Assembly (NCBI GenBank): GCA_003260075.1
Contig: QLIY01000300.1
Location: forward strand, 1-64,000
Reading direction: 5' to 3'
From: Phallusia mammillata
Taxonomy: Eukaryota > Chordata > Ascidiacea > Phlebobranchia > Ascidiidae
DNA length: 64,000 nucleotides
In this document: positions 1 through 12,243 of the stretch, piece by piece
Layout of the letters: every line of letters begins with the position of its first letter
Position numbering within the stretch: position 1 is the first letter of the stretch
The notes under the pieces: generated by a model
Databases searched by the model: none
What the model was told of the DNA's origin: nothing
The model's input: only the letters and a program-made list of their open reading frames with translations
Translations under genes and position numbers: made by a program

Positions 1-451
1 CAAATTGTAGAAAATTGTATACCCAACAACTTTCCCAGAGAAAGTTTTTGCCTATCTTCTATCGATTTTGCATAAAACCCTAAAGAGCAGGAGCATGTCT
101 AAACATTAATTTTTGTCAAAAAGAATTCAGCAGTTAAAGGGAAATGGCACAATATAGGAAAAGTGAATAGTTTCCTTTTCCCCTGTTTTATCACAAAATT
201 TGGCGTTTTGTTGGTTGACTGGGCTGGGCTTAGACTTAGTCTGCTGGTAATATACGAATAGCTTATTTTATAACAAAGCAGTTAAGAAAGGGCAGCATCA
301 GCCTGGTGAGACTAGAACAAACCGCAGCACTTTAGGGTTTTGTTCTACACTGTTTTCACTTGAATGGTTGAATACCTTGACCAACTTACAACAATTCGTA
401 GAGTCTTTCCTTTGTTGTATCAGCTGTCAATGTAGTAACGACATTTTCAAT

Positions 452-2768
452 ATGACTGGGCTTGTGAAACCGCACCAGCCTGTGATAGTGGTGCATGGAG
501 GGGCGTCAATAACCCCGAATCACCTAATCAAAGAAAAAGAGTAGGGCGCGAAATTAGCGGCGTTGGAGGGTTACAGGTATGTGTAGGGTTAAAAATAAGA
601 GTACGGCTTGTGTGTTTTTTAATTCCTACTTATGTCAACAGGATTTTGGAAAATAACGGAAGCTGTATAGACGCGGTGGTAAAGGCTGTTTCGTGTCTAG
701 AAGATAACCCAGTGTTTGATGCAGGTTAGCAAAACTGCTCTAACCTTCTAGGCTGTATTTAAACAGGAATTTTGCTCGGTTCTTAGAATTTAGCATGGAC
801 ATATGGTTCATCAAAAAAACAGTACGTTTATTCAACATGTGTTGTTTCGAGCCAAAACTCTATTCCCGGGTCCCTAAAAAGTTTGACAGGGTATTAACGT
901 TAATCGTAATTTGTGTTTGTTTAGGTCGTGGATCGGTATTGAACGAGGTTGGTGAAGTTGAAATGCACTCGCTTGTAATGAGAGGTGATACTTGTGATGT
1001 GGGAGGGGTAGTGTGTATTCAACATGCCCGAAACCCGGTTCAAGTTGCAAGGATTGTAATGGACGAGGTAGGCGCTTTGTCCAATTTCACCATCACTGTT
1101 TTGCGTTCCGTAACGTTACAAAGCAATTATCTGTGCGTATACGTTGTTTTAGTGTAAACTGATTGCTCGAAGCACAGGGAATTGTTTAGCAACCATCTTT
1201 TCTCAAGCAAAATAATCTCAACTCAACAGTCTTTCCTAATGAGCGTTTCCCAATACTTTTGCAGTATGGGGCCATTATTAGTTGGTTTTGCGAATTTACG
1301 GTCAGGAATCAACTGCAATCGTATTACTTCTTTACTTCATAGAGTCCTCACTGTCTATTAACGGGAGAGGCAGGCTTAAAAATGGCGCGAAAACACAATC
1401 TACCAGAAGAAAGTTTGGAATATTTTATAACAGACCACGCGAAATTAAGGTTTAAAAATTATAGCAAAAATAAGCAGTTGGTAGACGGATGTATTGCCTC
1501 AAAGTAAGTTTTTCCATTATTTCTAAAGAATTTTCTTTCAAATGGAGTAGTACTATTTGTGATACTCGGTATTGAAAAAAAAATGTGTAAGTTCTTATGT
1601 TTTGTACGTTTGCCATGACGCTGTACAGCCAGTGGCGTGATTTAAATGTTTAATTAGAAAGTGCAACTTTTAGGGAAAAGGAATTGGCTGAGGAACACGA
1701 CACAGTTGGGGCAGTGGCCCTTGATTGTAATGGCAACCTGGCATGCGCAACATCTACTGGAGGATTCACAATGCAAAAGGTCGGTCGGGTTTCAGATGCG
1801 CCCTTAGCGGGCAGTGGTGGATACGCAGACAACGAATCAGGTAAAAAAACAAACATTTTATGTAGATAATGTTGGTCACGATTGTCAGAAACACTTTAAT
1901 CAACAGCTTGCAGACTGCTATCATTATGATACATTTCCAATACCCTTTCAAAGCAAAAAAATAGACAATGCATGTGCTTTGAGCCTATATATGTAGCTTT
2001 TAAAAGTTTTGTGAAGTGGTTCATAAAAGTTTGGTATTTAACCGCGAACTTGACTATTATCAAATCATTAATTTTTAAACGGCAAATAGTTAACGTATTG
2101 CAACATGAAAAGAAGAACTTACGTTTTTCGTTGTCTCTCTGCTTAGGTTGTAAATTGACAACTTTGAAAACTACTTGTGCAGCACGATTCTTTTGCGCTC
2201 TCAAACAAATTGCTGTAATATATAGAACGGAATAAAATATTAGGTACACAACTGACGGTTTTAAACATCCTAACCACGAAGAAGCAAATAAATTTGAGTA
2301 GAACAGAAGGTTTAACAGCAACATTTTTTTTTAAAAGTTCACATAAATATACTGGCTTATTTGTTTCTGGTTAGAATAAAACATGTTTTTTACAGCTGCA
2401 GTTTGTACCAGCGGTCAAGGCGAAGCTATAATGAAAGTAAATCTCGCTAAAACCATCGCTTCTTACGTAGAGAACGGTAAGCTTTGTCATCACACAATAG
2501 TCATTGTTATGTTTCGAACGCGTGCATTATTATAGGTTTGACTCCGAAGGCAGCGATAGCAAAAGCATTAAAAAAGATGAATTCAAGAGTCAAGGGGTTA
2601 GGGGGTGCAATATCGTTGGACACTGGAGGGCGCTGGGGTGTGGAGTTCATCACTGACGGTATGACGTGGGCCAGGATTGGTGGCAGTGACGTCAACGGCG
2701 TCGACGAAAAATTTATTGAATTTGGATGTGACGCAGTTAATGTTAAAAAGGAAAGCATTCGTTTGTAA
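452..2768 (+). pseudogene. Isoaspartyl peptidase/L-asparaginase-like gene, copy 1, with in-frame stop
   Basis: Ntn-hydrolase of the ASRGL1 family, which self-cleaves before a Thr and hydrolyses isoaspartyl dipeptides and asparagine. Seven exons read with GT/AG borders: 452-576, 642-724, 925-1067, 1343-1503, 1674-1840, 2396-2476 and 2536-2768. The N-terminal strand VIVVHGG, the substrate-loop segment GSVLNEVGEVEMHSLVM, the autocleavage site [10 protein letters not shown] with the nucleophilic Thr, the TSTGGF loop, GRVSDAP and SGGYADN are all present, as is the C-terminal half with RVKGLGG. Exon lengths and phases are identical to copy 2 downstream. Codon 31 (542-544) is TAG where copy 2 has CAG, so the product would stop after 30 residues unless this is an allele, an error or read through. 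The family motif TTGHGE reads CTSGQGE, so the second Thr of the substrate pocket is Ser. Recent pseudogene or null allele is the likeliest reading; everything downstream of the stop is still open. Confidence 0.85.
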
Positions 2769-4605
2769 AACCTTGGCAAAATTTGATTGGTGAAATATTG
2801 TTTTCAAACATTGCTTAGTTTGTTTTTGGTACGCAAGTGATACTTTGAAATTTACACCATTCTATGAATACGTGTATTTTAGTACAGCGCTTTTTAATCG
2901 TAATGCATGGTACACCTCCTCATGTATACCACAAAAGCAATTAAAATTTAGAGGTGCATTAATTTGTTGCAAAGCGTTACACTTACAGTGTCCCTATGAA
3001 TATATATGTACCACTGTTTTAATATATTCGCTTGTTTGAAAAATATCTCTTCACAATGGCGTTTTTCAAGTCAAACAACCTGATAAATGGCACCCAAGAG
3101 CTAGACTTCTATCCATTTCAGATACTTTATGAGGCAAATATCGCAACAGTTGAAGCGTGCAAAACGCCGCAGCAAACGACTGCACAAATTTGTTTTAGGC
3201 GATGTTCCAGCTGCCTTGAGGCTGAATGCGTTGACTTATGTTGTCAGCAGTCAAAAAATGTTCGTTTTGTGGCAAGGAGCTATAAACTAATGTTAGGTGT
3301 AGCAGGAAGAGTTTGTGCAAGTTCTAGTAAGTTTAGTGTGTGGTCTTTTGATATCATTGTTACGGGACAGTATTACAGTACAAGTATAAGAAAATTAAAT
3401 AGTTTAATGCAAGTATAATAAAACGTACATAGTAATGTGGCGAAACACAACATGTATCGTTTATGGACGGGAATCCATAACTACCTACTTAGCTACAGAA
3501 CAGAGGCAAATGTAAAAAAAATGTTGGCAAGTTAACCAGCAATCTGCTAAATGGCACACTATGGGAAAAGTGAATAACTTCCTTTTCCCTTGTTTTATCA
3601 CAAAAATTGGAGTTGTCTTGGTTTGTGAAACAATATGATTTGACTTGTTTCGTTTAGGCCAAAAATGTATCGTTTTTGAGTTAATTGTAAGCCCTGGCTT
3701 AATAAGAGTTTCCAGCAGCAAAATATGCAAAATGTTTTGATTCGCAGTTAGTAAAAAAATAAAAAAACTCGTTTTTTTGTTCAGTTAATCTACATGTCAT
3801 ACCATACTAGCTTATTTAGGAACAGCAGTATTCTATTTAAGGAATGGCAACATTATAGCTTGACAAGACTTAAACAAACCGCACAACTTGAGGGTTTTGT
3901 TTTGCATAGGTTTTACTTGAATGGTTTTCACGAATTTGCAGAAATTCACTTAATCTATCTTAAGTCGTATCAGTTGCTCCTGCAAAAACGGCATTACAAA
4001 TCCCACCGCAGGCAAGATTTTTCAGGCATGTGCTTTGCCATATGAGAATGCTTGGGTGCCCGGCTTGATTCGGTATTACGCCAATACGGCCTATCTCTTG
4101 TCACCAGCTGCACTGATGAGATTGTAACAGGTCGAAACAGTGTGCACTATCCGCAGCTTATCATACAAATTGGCTTGATAATTTTAGTATAATTAACCTT
4201 TTTTGGCTAATTATGTGTTTTCGACCTCATCAGAACAGCTGGTGACGAGAGATAGGCCTAGGCCACTAAAGCTACTAAGCTGCAGAACAGACTACTAAGC
4301 TGGGCTACTAAGGTTACTAAGCTGCAGAACAGACTACTAAGCTGGGCTACTATAAGCTACTAAGCTGCAGAACAGAAAGTTGGACCAATTAGCTACAAAA
4401 AGGTAGCACACTGTTGTCGCAAAAATTTGCATGTTAAACACAATATGGGGAAAAGTGAATGACTCACTTGCTTCATCACAAAAACTGCGCCTTGTTGATT
4501 TGCGGATCAATATGACTGAGCTTAGGCCAAATATCTATTTATAGTCTTTTTTAGGCCCAGAGCTTAATCAGCAGCTAAAGTTGTAACAAAACTTGGTTAA
4601 AAAAT
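2769..4605. other. Spacer between asparaginase copies, with duplicated 5' flanks
   Basis: No coding exon is supported. The stretches at 3540-3660 and 4437-4530 repeat the 5' flank of copy 1 (about 130-240), recognisable by a shared string around AAAGTGAATA and the following CTTTTCCC. The block 3860-3990 repeats 300-420. So three copies of the promoter-side sequence exist for two genes, as if the 5' part of a third tandem unit survives at 3485-4000. An open frame at 3032-3418 (128 codons, Cys-rich middle) resembles nothing I know and is not called. Confidence 0.55.
4266..4377 (+). repeat. Minisatellite, about 50-bp period
   Basis: A string around CTACTAAGCTGCAGAACAGA recurs at least three times with a CTGGGCTACTA variant between copies. 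It lies just upstream of asparaginase copy 2. A second, earlier TATCTCTTGTCACCAGCTG motif at 4091 reappears in inverted form near 4233. Confidence 0.7.
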
Positions 4606-6746
4606 ATGAATAGGGTTGTAAAAACGCTGCTGCCCGTAATAGTGGTGCACGGTGGAGCATCAGTAATCCCAATTCAGTTCATCAAAGAAAAAGAGCAGGG
4701 CGCGAAATTAGCGGCGTTGGAGGGTTACAAGTAAGTGCAGGGGTAAAAATTGGCTATGTTTTTTGGTGTTGTTAAATTTTATTTTGGTCAACAGAATTTT
4801 GAAAAAAGGCGGAAGCTGCATAGACGCGGTGGTAAAAGCTGTTTCGTGTCTAGAAGACAACCCAATGTTTAACGCAGGTTAGTAAAATTACGCGAACTAT
4901 TTGGGATGGGTTTATTGGAAATTCCTGAATTCATAGAAAAAAAAACACGTTTTTTAGAGGATATTTTGCTTAGACTTGTCGTTTATCACAAATATAGTTT
5001 ACGTATCTAACTTGTTTTGTTTCAGAAGAAGCTTCAAGCTAGAACGCTATTTTCCCCAGCCATAGGTTTAAAACGGCGACAAGGGCTATCGTTAATCGTA
5101 ACTTATGATTTTTAGGCCGTGGATCGGTGTTAAACGAGGCTGGTGGTGTTGAAATGCACGCGCTTGTAATGAGAGGTGATACTTGTGGCGTGGGGGGTGT
5201 ATTGTGTATTCAACACGCCCGAAACCCGGTTCAAGTTGCCAAAATTATACTGGATGAGGTAAGCGTATTTGGGTCCTGATTGTTTTCTTACGACCAAAGC
5301 CGGTTTAATAATGAAATTTATGTCAGAAAAGCCATGTATGCTGAAGTCTACATCGCAAGTATCCTTTTTTAATTAAAAGTCACTTGAGGGGTCAACAAAA
5401 GTTGCCGCAAAAAACGGAGCTTTTGAGGGTAATTCATCCCTTTACTGTTTACGGGCACATTGGGGTTTCGCGAACCGCAGGTAAGGAATTACCTGCACTT
5501 GTATCACTTCTTTACTGCATAGAGTCCCCACTGTCTTTTAACGGGAGAGGCAGGCTTAAAAATGGCGAGAAAACACAATCTACCAGAAGAAAGTTTAAAA
5601 TATTTCATAACAGACCATGCGAAATCAATGTTTGAAAATTATGACAAATACAAAAAGGCAGTGGACGGAATCATCAACTCAAAGTAGGTTAAACAACTTT
5701 TTCCCATAATTTGTAAACAAATCTAGTTTGAAACAGAAATAAGTGGTCTTTGTGCCACCTATCATAATTTCAAAATTTTGTTCTCATGGAAGTACATTTG
5801 CCATGATGCCATTAAAGCCTTGCAATGTTTAATTGGAGTTTGTCATGTTTTAGGCAAAACGAATTGACTGACGAACACGACACAGTTGGGGCGGTGGCAC
5901 TTGATTACCATGGCAACTTGGCCTGCGCAACGTCCTCTGGAGGATTCACAATGCAAAAGGTCGGTCGGGTTTCAGACTCGCCGATAGTGGGCAGTGGAGG
6001 GTATGGGGGGGGGGGAAAAAATAAGTTAACAGGGCAGAAACCTGGTCGAATGGTTCAGCGCGTCTGACCAACAGACACTGATTCACATGTTGTTTTATTT
6101 TACTCCCGTTTGATACTTAATGTTGGTCACAACTGACTAAAAACATCTTAACCAACAGCTTGCAGATTGCTTTAAAAAGAATACAGTTCTGTTACATTTT
6201 CAAAGCAATAAAAATAGTTTTTTTGACTTTTAAGTGATTCGCGTTTGTTCTGAAGTGGTTTCTGTATTTACGTAACGATTTAGAGAAGTACGTGTTTGGT
6301 ACATTTATAAAACGTTCAAAAAACTGTTGTAATTAGTAGAAAAAATAAAATATTGTTTTGTTTTTTAACAGCAGCTGTTTGCACCACCGGCTATGGCGAT
6401 TCTTTTATGAAAGTAAATCTGGCAAAAAACATCGCTTCTTATGTGGAGGCTGGTAGGCTTTGACATCTCACAATAGTCATTGTTATGTTTCGAAAACGGT
6501 CATTGTTTCACTGTTGTAGGTGTCACCCATAATGAAGCGATTACAAAGGCCTTAAAGAAAATGAATTCAAGAGTGGGCGGGTTAGGGGGTGCTATATCGG
6601 TGGACATAAAAGGTCACTGGGGTGTGAATTTCAATGCTGGTGGCATGACATGGGCCAAGATTGGTGGCTATGACGTCAATGATGGAAGTTTTGTTGAATT
6701 TGGGTGTGACACAATTAATATTCACCAGGAAAGCGTTTGTTTTTAA
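4606..6746 (+). CDS. Isoaspartyl peptidase/L-asparaginase-like gene, copy 2
   Basis: Tandem paralogue of the gene at 452-2768, same strand. Exons: 4606-4730, 4795-4877, 5116-5258, 5523-5683, 5854 to about 6004, 6372-6452 and 6520-6746. Exons 1-4 and 6 match copy 1 in length to the base (125, 83, 143, 161, 81). The start [17 protein letters not shown] lacks a signal peptide, as expected for a cytosolic enzyme. [10 protein letters not shown] carries the nucleophilic Thr and the pocket motif is CTTGYGD, closer to the family TTGHGE than copy 1. Exon 5 is interrupted after SGGY by an 11-base G run (6005-6015); the expected ADN residues and the splice donor are missing and the sequence that follows is unrelated. 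Because this run has the form of the other placeholder runs, I read it as an assembly gap rather than a poly-glycine tract. If so, this is the intact, functional copy of the pair. Confidence 0.85.
6005..6015. other. G-run gap placeholder inside asparaginase copy 2, exon 5
   Basis: Ten placeholder bases plus one native G replace roughly the last 15 coding bases of exon 5 and its donor site. No flanking duplication is seen here. The sequence to the right (about 6035-6062) has a tRNA A-box-like string and may be SINE-derived. Confidence 0.6.
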
Positions 6747-8403
6747 ATGTTTTGTCAAAATGTTTTACAGTTTCTTAATTTTAATACCGAAATTTTTCTC
6801 GGGGGATTTGTACTTTTTTCCTGTTTTTAATTGTCCTATATGATTAAATTTAATGCAAAAAATGTGTACACAATCTAGGTAGTTAGGTCTATTTACTAAT
6901 GTCATTGTAGGATAAAATATCGAGGATATGAATCAAATATTACGGTGCAAACTGGCCTTTGTTTACAAAAGAAAGAAGTCCAAAACGAGCCTATAGTTTG
7001 CCCAGTTAAACTCGGAAACATTTGTGCCAATATTTGATGACATTTACAGCAATTGTTCACTTGTGTCGGCAGCGTTCGGTAACATTTTTTATTCAACTTA
7101 CACCACAGGTTATCACACCTTATTCTAAACATTGAAAAGATGAGTGTAATGGATCTAAAACATTTTTATTTGAAACTACTTTCTTTAATAAGTATTCATA
7201 AAAACGTACATTTTTACTTACTGAAAGTCAGTTGGCGACTGTAAACTTGTACAGCTGTAGATCCAAGCTAAGAAATCTCCTACAATTTCAAGGTATTTAG
7301 CCTATCAAAGTCAAACATTGTTCAGTAAGTACTGTTTCCAGTCATTACAAGACCAAGTACGATCCTAGATGAGTGTCTTACTTTTTACGAGCTATTGTAA
7401 GTACAAAATGTTTTACAACCGGTGATGTGTTTTCGATGTGACTTTTAATGAAGTTGTTATTTTGGAAAGGTTAGTTCTGGTCAGGCTATATATTTCTTAC
7501 CAATTCATGTCCAGGTGCTGATTGCTCTCAAATTGGAAACAGGGCTTAAAACAACACATGCTTTAAAGTTTGGTGACATTTTCATTTTTAAATTTAGTGA
7601 CAGTTGCTTGTGCCTGTACTGTGTCAAAATATAGCTCATGACTTTATAGAGAGTTGTTTACCAGGTATCAGACTCCTGCACATGGGGTAACTTCCTTATT
7701 CAGAACACTTCTTCGTACCTTGCTTCGTCATAGCAGCATGCATGCTAATTGTGATTCAACGTTCTACAGCGTTTCCTGTACCATAGTGACGTCACTAAAC
7801 ACAAAAGCCTATAGTTCCGTGGCTATGTGACCCAAATGGCTACATGAATAGTCAATAGCAGAGCTGACTCTGTTGGTAGACCTTTGGTCTCGTATATATG
7901 AGGTCCGCTGTTTTATTTTGTAAATTCCAGTAGTTGATATTAGTGTTTCAAGACTCATTTTAGTGAGGATTTTAATTCGGCAGAGGTCATGCGATAAAGT
8001 AGTGCTGTATTGACAGAGGTCGGGAATTACGTTGCTGTGTTTGTAAGCTTTGGTGGGACTGTTGGTGTGTTTCGAAAACATTAAGTTGTTTTTGTCACAG
8101 GCAACCAGGGCATTGTTAAAATATTCATGCTATTCTGAATATACATTACGAAATTTAGAATGTGTTTCCATTGTCAAGTTTAAAGAGATACTATGCCTGG
8201 CAGCAATAGCTTATATAGTGTTTCCATTGTGTAATTCTTTTTTTGCCAAAGGTTTCTGTTTCACAGATTAATTCTACCAAGCTTAGTTTCAGCACTAACT
8301 TAAACTTGGAACATACCCATATTTTAGGGAAGAACTTTATTTACATATACTTGGATATATTGCAAATTGTTGATAAGACTAGCAGACGTTTTGATACTCA
8401 AGT
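6747..8403. other. Intergenic, asparaginase pair to Kazal gene
   Basis: No exon found on either strand. The part 7725-7815 is repeated at 11316-11690, where a mobile element interrupts it, so it belongs to the tandemly duplicated Kazal locus. Confidence 0.5.
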
Positions 8404-9581
8404 ATGAAGATCTGTATCCTCTTTTCAGTGGTAGTGATATCCTGTATCGTCACACGGGTTACTTCAGGTCAGTTACGCACGATCAATGACGTCAGGGTAT
8501 TTTGCAACATTGTGCCATCCATTCCATTCTATGAAAAGCCTTTTTCTGAAATATTTCTGCGAAAGACATGCGTAATATTTTTTTTATCTGTAAACTTTTT
8601 CTCACCCATTCGTTGTTAGGTGAAACTAGCTTCGTATAACATGTTGATGTCATGTCAAAAATAGGGTGTGGTAGAGCATGGCTTTCAGTGTGTAAGTCCC
8701 ACATTCTGTAACCAGGCTATAAGTCCAACGTGCAGTAGCCTGGTTATGCGATCATCTTGACACTGGCTGCACCGATAAGACACTATAGGTCGCAACAATG
8801 TGTAAAATTTGGAATTAAATTTGCCTACAAAATGGTCCCAAATTGCCACAACATAGACGCGTAGACTTTAAAGTAGTTTTGTTGTTGTCTTTTTTTTAGA
8901 AGAATGTAAAGGATTTCCGGGTGTGGAAGACTACCTAGATGTCGGCAACCCACTGGTGAATGTTTTTACATTTTAAGTTTTTGTATTATATCGTAGGCAT
9001 ATGCTGGTAATGACAGAAACACGCAATGTTAACACCCAGTAAAAGCAGCAATTGCACAATATCACTAGAATATCATCATGATTAATCATAGTACGTCAGG
9101 TCTATTCCAGGCGTTTCGCCGAATCAAGTTGGTCTACCAAGCATTTCCATATGGCAAGACACAGCCTAGAAAAATGTATTACTATATTAGTGCTTAAATT
9201 TTGGTCGTAAAAATACTTCGGAAAAACGTTACTTTCTAACTTGGAAACTTTATCCCGTTTTATATTGTTTTTAGACACTGATAATGCTTGCAAAGGCGAT
9301 ACGCATTTGTTTTCGTTAACAGATAAAATACCGATTTAGTGGTTTTGTTGGAATACACGTTTATAAGCCCTGTAATCGCGCCTATTACTTACTTTCAGTT
9401 GTTGTAAAAAAGTTTCCTTGCATTCACGTTACAGGAAAAGTGTAGCTGCAGGTATCTTAATGACATGTGCCCTCGTGATTACAACCCAGTGTGTGGAAGT
9501 GATGGCAAAACACATTCAAACTTTTGTACTCTCTGTGGAGTCGCCGGGACAAACTACAAATTGCAAATGGAGGGAAAGTAA
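8404..9581 (+). CDS. Secreted Kazal-type serine protease inhibitor, 3' end uncertain
   Basis: Exon 1 (8404-8467) encodes a hydrophobic signal peptide, [20 protein letters not shown] followed by SG. Exon 2 (8900-8955) encodes [19 protein letters not shown]. Exon 3 starts at 9435 in the phase left by exons 1 and 2 and encodes [20 protein letters not shown] then [18 protein letters not shown], the Kazal signature with its Cys spacing. Kazal domains normally end in a sixth Cys shortly after a motif like MEGK. Here GGAAA is followed by a good donor GTAAGC (9578), so the last Cys should come from a further exon that I could not place; reading through gives TAA at 9579-9581. Kazal domains block trypsin- or subtilisin-like proteases by offering a reactive loop; the P1 region (around CPRDYNP) does not settle the target. 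A decayed copy of exon 3 lies at 13347-13447. Confidence 0.8.
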
Positions 9582-9694
9582 GCTTAAAACCACTTTCACT
9601 GATTTGTGTAATTTACATTTTTGACTAAGTAGAGGACTTTTTCTACTAGCATGCGGTATGGAGGTTTCGTATAGAGTTCGTATAGCACATACCC

Positions 9695-9963
9695 AAAAAC
9701 ATAGCATTAAAGGGCAAAAAATTTTAAACAAATATCAGTTAAAGACAGAAAGACAAAACAAACTGTCACTATGTCACTACACTTGTAATAAAAATATCTA
9801 TAACACAACAGAACAGTGCACTTTGGGGGGGGGGAAAACATAGCATTAAAGGGCAAAAATTTTAAACAAATATCAGTTAAAGACAGAAAGACAAAACGAA
9901 CTGTCACTATGTCCCTACACTTGTAATAAAAATATCTATAACACAACAGAACAGTGCACTTTA
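9695..9963 (+). repeat. 130-bp direct duplication around G run 9825-9834
   Basis: Left copy 9695-9824 and right copy 9835-9963 differ by a few substitutions. Consistent with two allelic contig ends around a placeholder. Confidence 0.85.
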
Positions 9964-10170
9964 GACCTACTACAATCCGGTTTTGTAAATTGTATTATGA
10001 ACTGATTTAAGCTAATGTAGCTCTTGTCTCTAATGGTACCCATACCACGTAACTGCTGTAATAAAGTAGTATGCAAATTTAAATGTCATTATGTACTCTG
10101 GTAAGTTATGACCTCAATCAAAAACCAGAAAAAAATAAATAGGGTGATAAAGGCTTAGCATTAGCTTGCA

Positions 10171-10543
10171 GTGCCGATGGTGATTTAGAATAAAACTAAA
10201 CAATATAATTTTATATTTTTACAGGGCAACTAAAAGTGTTTAGCAAAACACTGATTGAATACTCATTTGTTTTTGCTAAACACTGATTTAATACTCATTT
10301 GCTGGTGTTTTAATTACTGTTTTTTTGCTCTTTCAACAGATACGCACCTACTATTTTGTTCCTATACAGGGGGGGGGGCGCCGATGGCGATTTAGAATAA
10401 AACTAAACTATATAATTTTATATTTTTACAGGGAAACTAAAAGTGTTTAGCAAAACACTGATTGAAAACTCATTTGCTGGTGTTTTAATTACTGTTTTTT
10501 GCTCTTTCAACAGATACGCACCTACTATTTTGTTCCTATACAA
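10171..10543 (+). repeat. Direct duplication around G run 10369-10378
   Basis: The left copy (10171-10368) has an extra internal repeat of about 40 bases around CACTGATT that the right copy lacks, an allele-like indel. Confidence 0.8.
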
Positions 10544-11100
10544 AGGAGAATGCAAAACAAATGATGGCTTGTAATCAGCGAAAATGATGAGCAAAGCGGA
10601 CATTCCACTGTTAATATTATTTAAAGTTCTTTTAATAACCACATTTAAAATATCTAATAGACGGTTGCGCTGGGGTTTGAACCATTTTCTTTTTGATTCC
10701 TAACTTATTTGTGTACTGTTTGCATAACCTTCATGCATCACGGCGATTTGCCAAACGATAAACATGGTACGTTAATTTGCGGACAATTTATTTTGTAACA
10801 ATAATTTTGTACATATGCTGCCATCATAATTTAGAATTTTAAATGTCTTAGTATCGTATTGTCAACTCTAAGAACATAAAACTGATGATTTCTTAAGAAC
10901 GTGATCAAACTGTTGCGATTTTACCGGATGTAATACTGTTCCCATGTAATTCTATTAAAATATCATTGGAGCTTTTCCTGTGCAATAAAATACGTTATTT
11001 GCTAACATTTTTTTATTTGGGCGTAAGAGGTCTACAGTGTATATATGTTTTTTTTCTCACACAGAAAAAAACTTTGAAGAAACCTAGACTAGTGGAATGT

Positions 11101-11230
11101 TTTGTAATCTCCTGAACGCTCCTAAATTCGAATCCCGCTGAGGTTTTTTAACTTTTTATATCTGTATGTGGATCAGGCTCCCCAGGTTATACTGAGCTGA
11201 GTTTCTGCCACATAGACAATATGCGTGAAA
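11101..11230 (+). repeat. SINE-like repeat, tRNA B-box-like head
   Basis: Starts with TTCGAATCCCGCTGAGG, like a tRNA B box, then TGTATGTGGATCAGGC and a shared tail. Copies at 14390-14490 and, more divergent, at 13605-13690. The two best copies also belong to the tandem Kazal duplication, so only the third shows independent spread. Confidence 0.4.
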
Positions 11231-11355
11231 ATCAAAGTTAAACTTATTTCAAATATTGTTATTCGAATGGCGATATGACGGTGGTATTGCCCTCCCCTTT
11301 GTTTTTTCTTGCGGACGCCAATGCAGCATGCTAGTTTTGGTTCAACGTTCTACAA

Positions 11356-11636
11356 CAGGGGCTGGCACGCGAGGTTGTTTTTTATGGCACGCCAACCGAT
11401 TTGCGTGTTTATGTTGAAGTAACAATTTAACCTGTTACACTGCTTTTTATAGTTTTTATCACGCCATTGTCTTAAAATTCAGCCTTACATGCACAAAACA
11501 CACTGCTTTCTCTTTTTTATTGATACCTGCTGGCACGAACCACTATTATTTAGAAAAACGTTGGCACGCGAGGTCATTAATACGTGAAAATAACAAGTAA
11601 ATAGGCACGCGTGGCCTAAAAGGTTGCCGACCCCTG
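11356..11636 (+). mobile_element. hAT-like MITE with near-perfect 8-bp target duplication
   Basis: Ends CAGGGGCTGGCACGCGAGG and AGGTTGCCGACCCCTG form imperfect terminal inverted repeats; subterminal GGCACGCG motifs are inverted. Flanks are TTCTACAA (11348-11355) and TTCTACAC (11637-11644). The paralogous stretch at 7755-7790 is uninterrupted and has this target once. A related sequence lies at about 59752-60010. Confidence 0.8.
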
Positions 11637-11751
11637 TTCTACACCTGTACCATAGTGACGTCACTAATCACAAAGCCTATATTAGTTTTGCAAAAGGTCC
11701 AGAGAGAAAATGCAAAAACACAAAATTCCCGGACAGTTCTGTCAGTAATGT

Positions 11752-12243
11752 ACATGCAACTGGTATTCGCCTGTTTTGGTGATAGGTAATGGGAACATCG
11801 TGGTCCAAGATCAACATATTTGTTCAAGCCGAATGTTCAGTCAGCAAAACAAAAACTTTGGGCACAAAAACATAACTTTACCTCTCGCGAGAGTATTGCC
11901 ACAACGACTGTTAAGTCACGGTATATCTGTAACAGGAACATTTGAATTATGTAACAAGACACTCGGAACCCTCACCCCTTTGGGGGGGGGGGCATGCAAC
12001 TGGTATTCGCCTATTTTGGTGATAGGTAATGGGAAAAATCGTGGTCCTAGATCAACATATTTGTTCAAGCCGGATGTTTCTGTAAGCAAAACAAAAGCTT
12101 AAATTGAGCACTAAATATAAATTTACTTCTCGCGAGAGTATTGACACAACGACTGTTAAATCATCTTTGACATCACACGGTATATTTGTAACAGGAACAT
12201 TTAAATTATGTCACAAAAGACACTCGGAACCCTCACCCCTTTT
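11752..12243 (+). repeat. Direct duplication around G run 11982-11992
   Basis: Both copies start at CATGCAACTGGTATTCGCC and end at CTCACCCCTTT; the right copy has several small insertions relative to the left. Confidence 0.8.

Noticed and set aside
5385-5450. Extra exon encoding [14 protein letters not shown] in asparaginase copy 2
   Set aside because: The exon chain is complete and in phase without it, and copy 1 has no counterpart.
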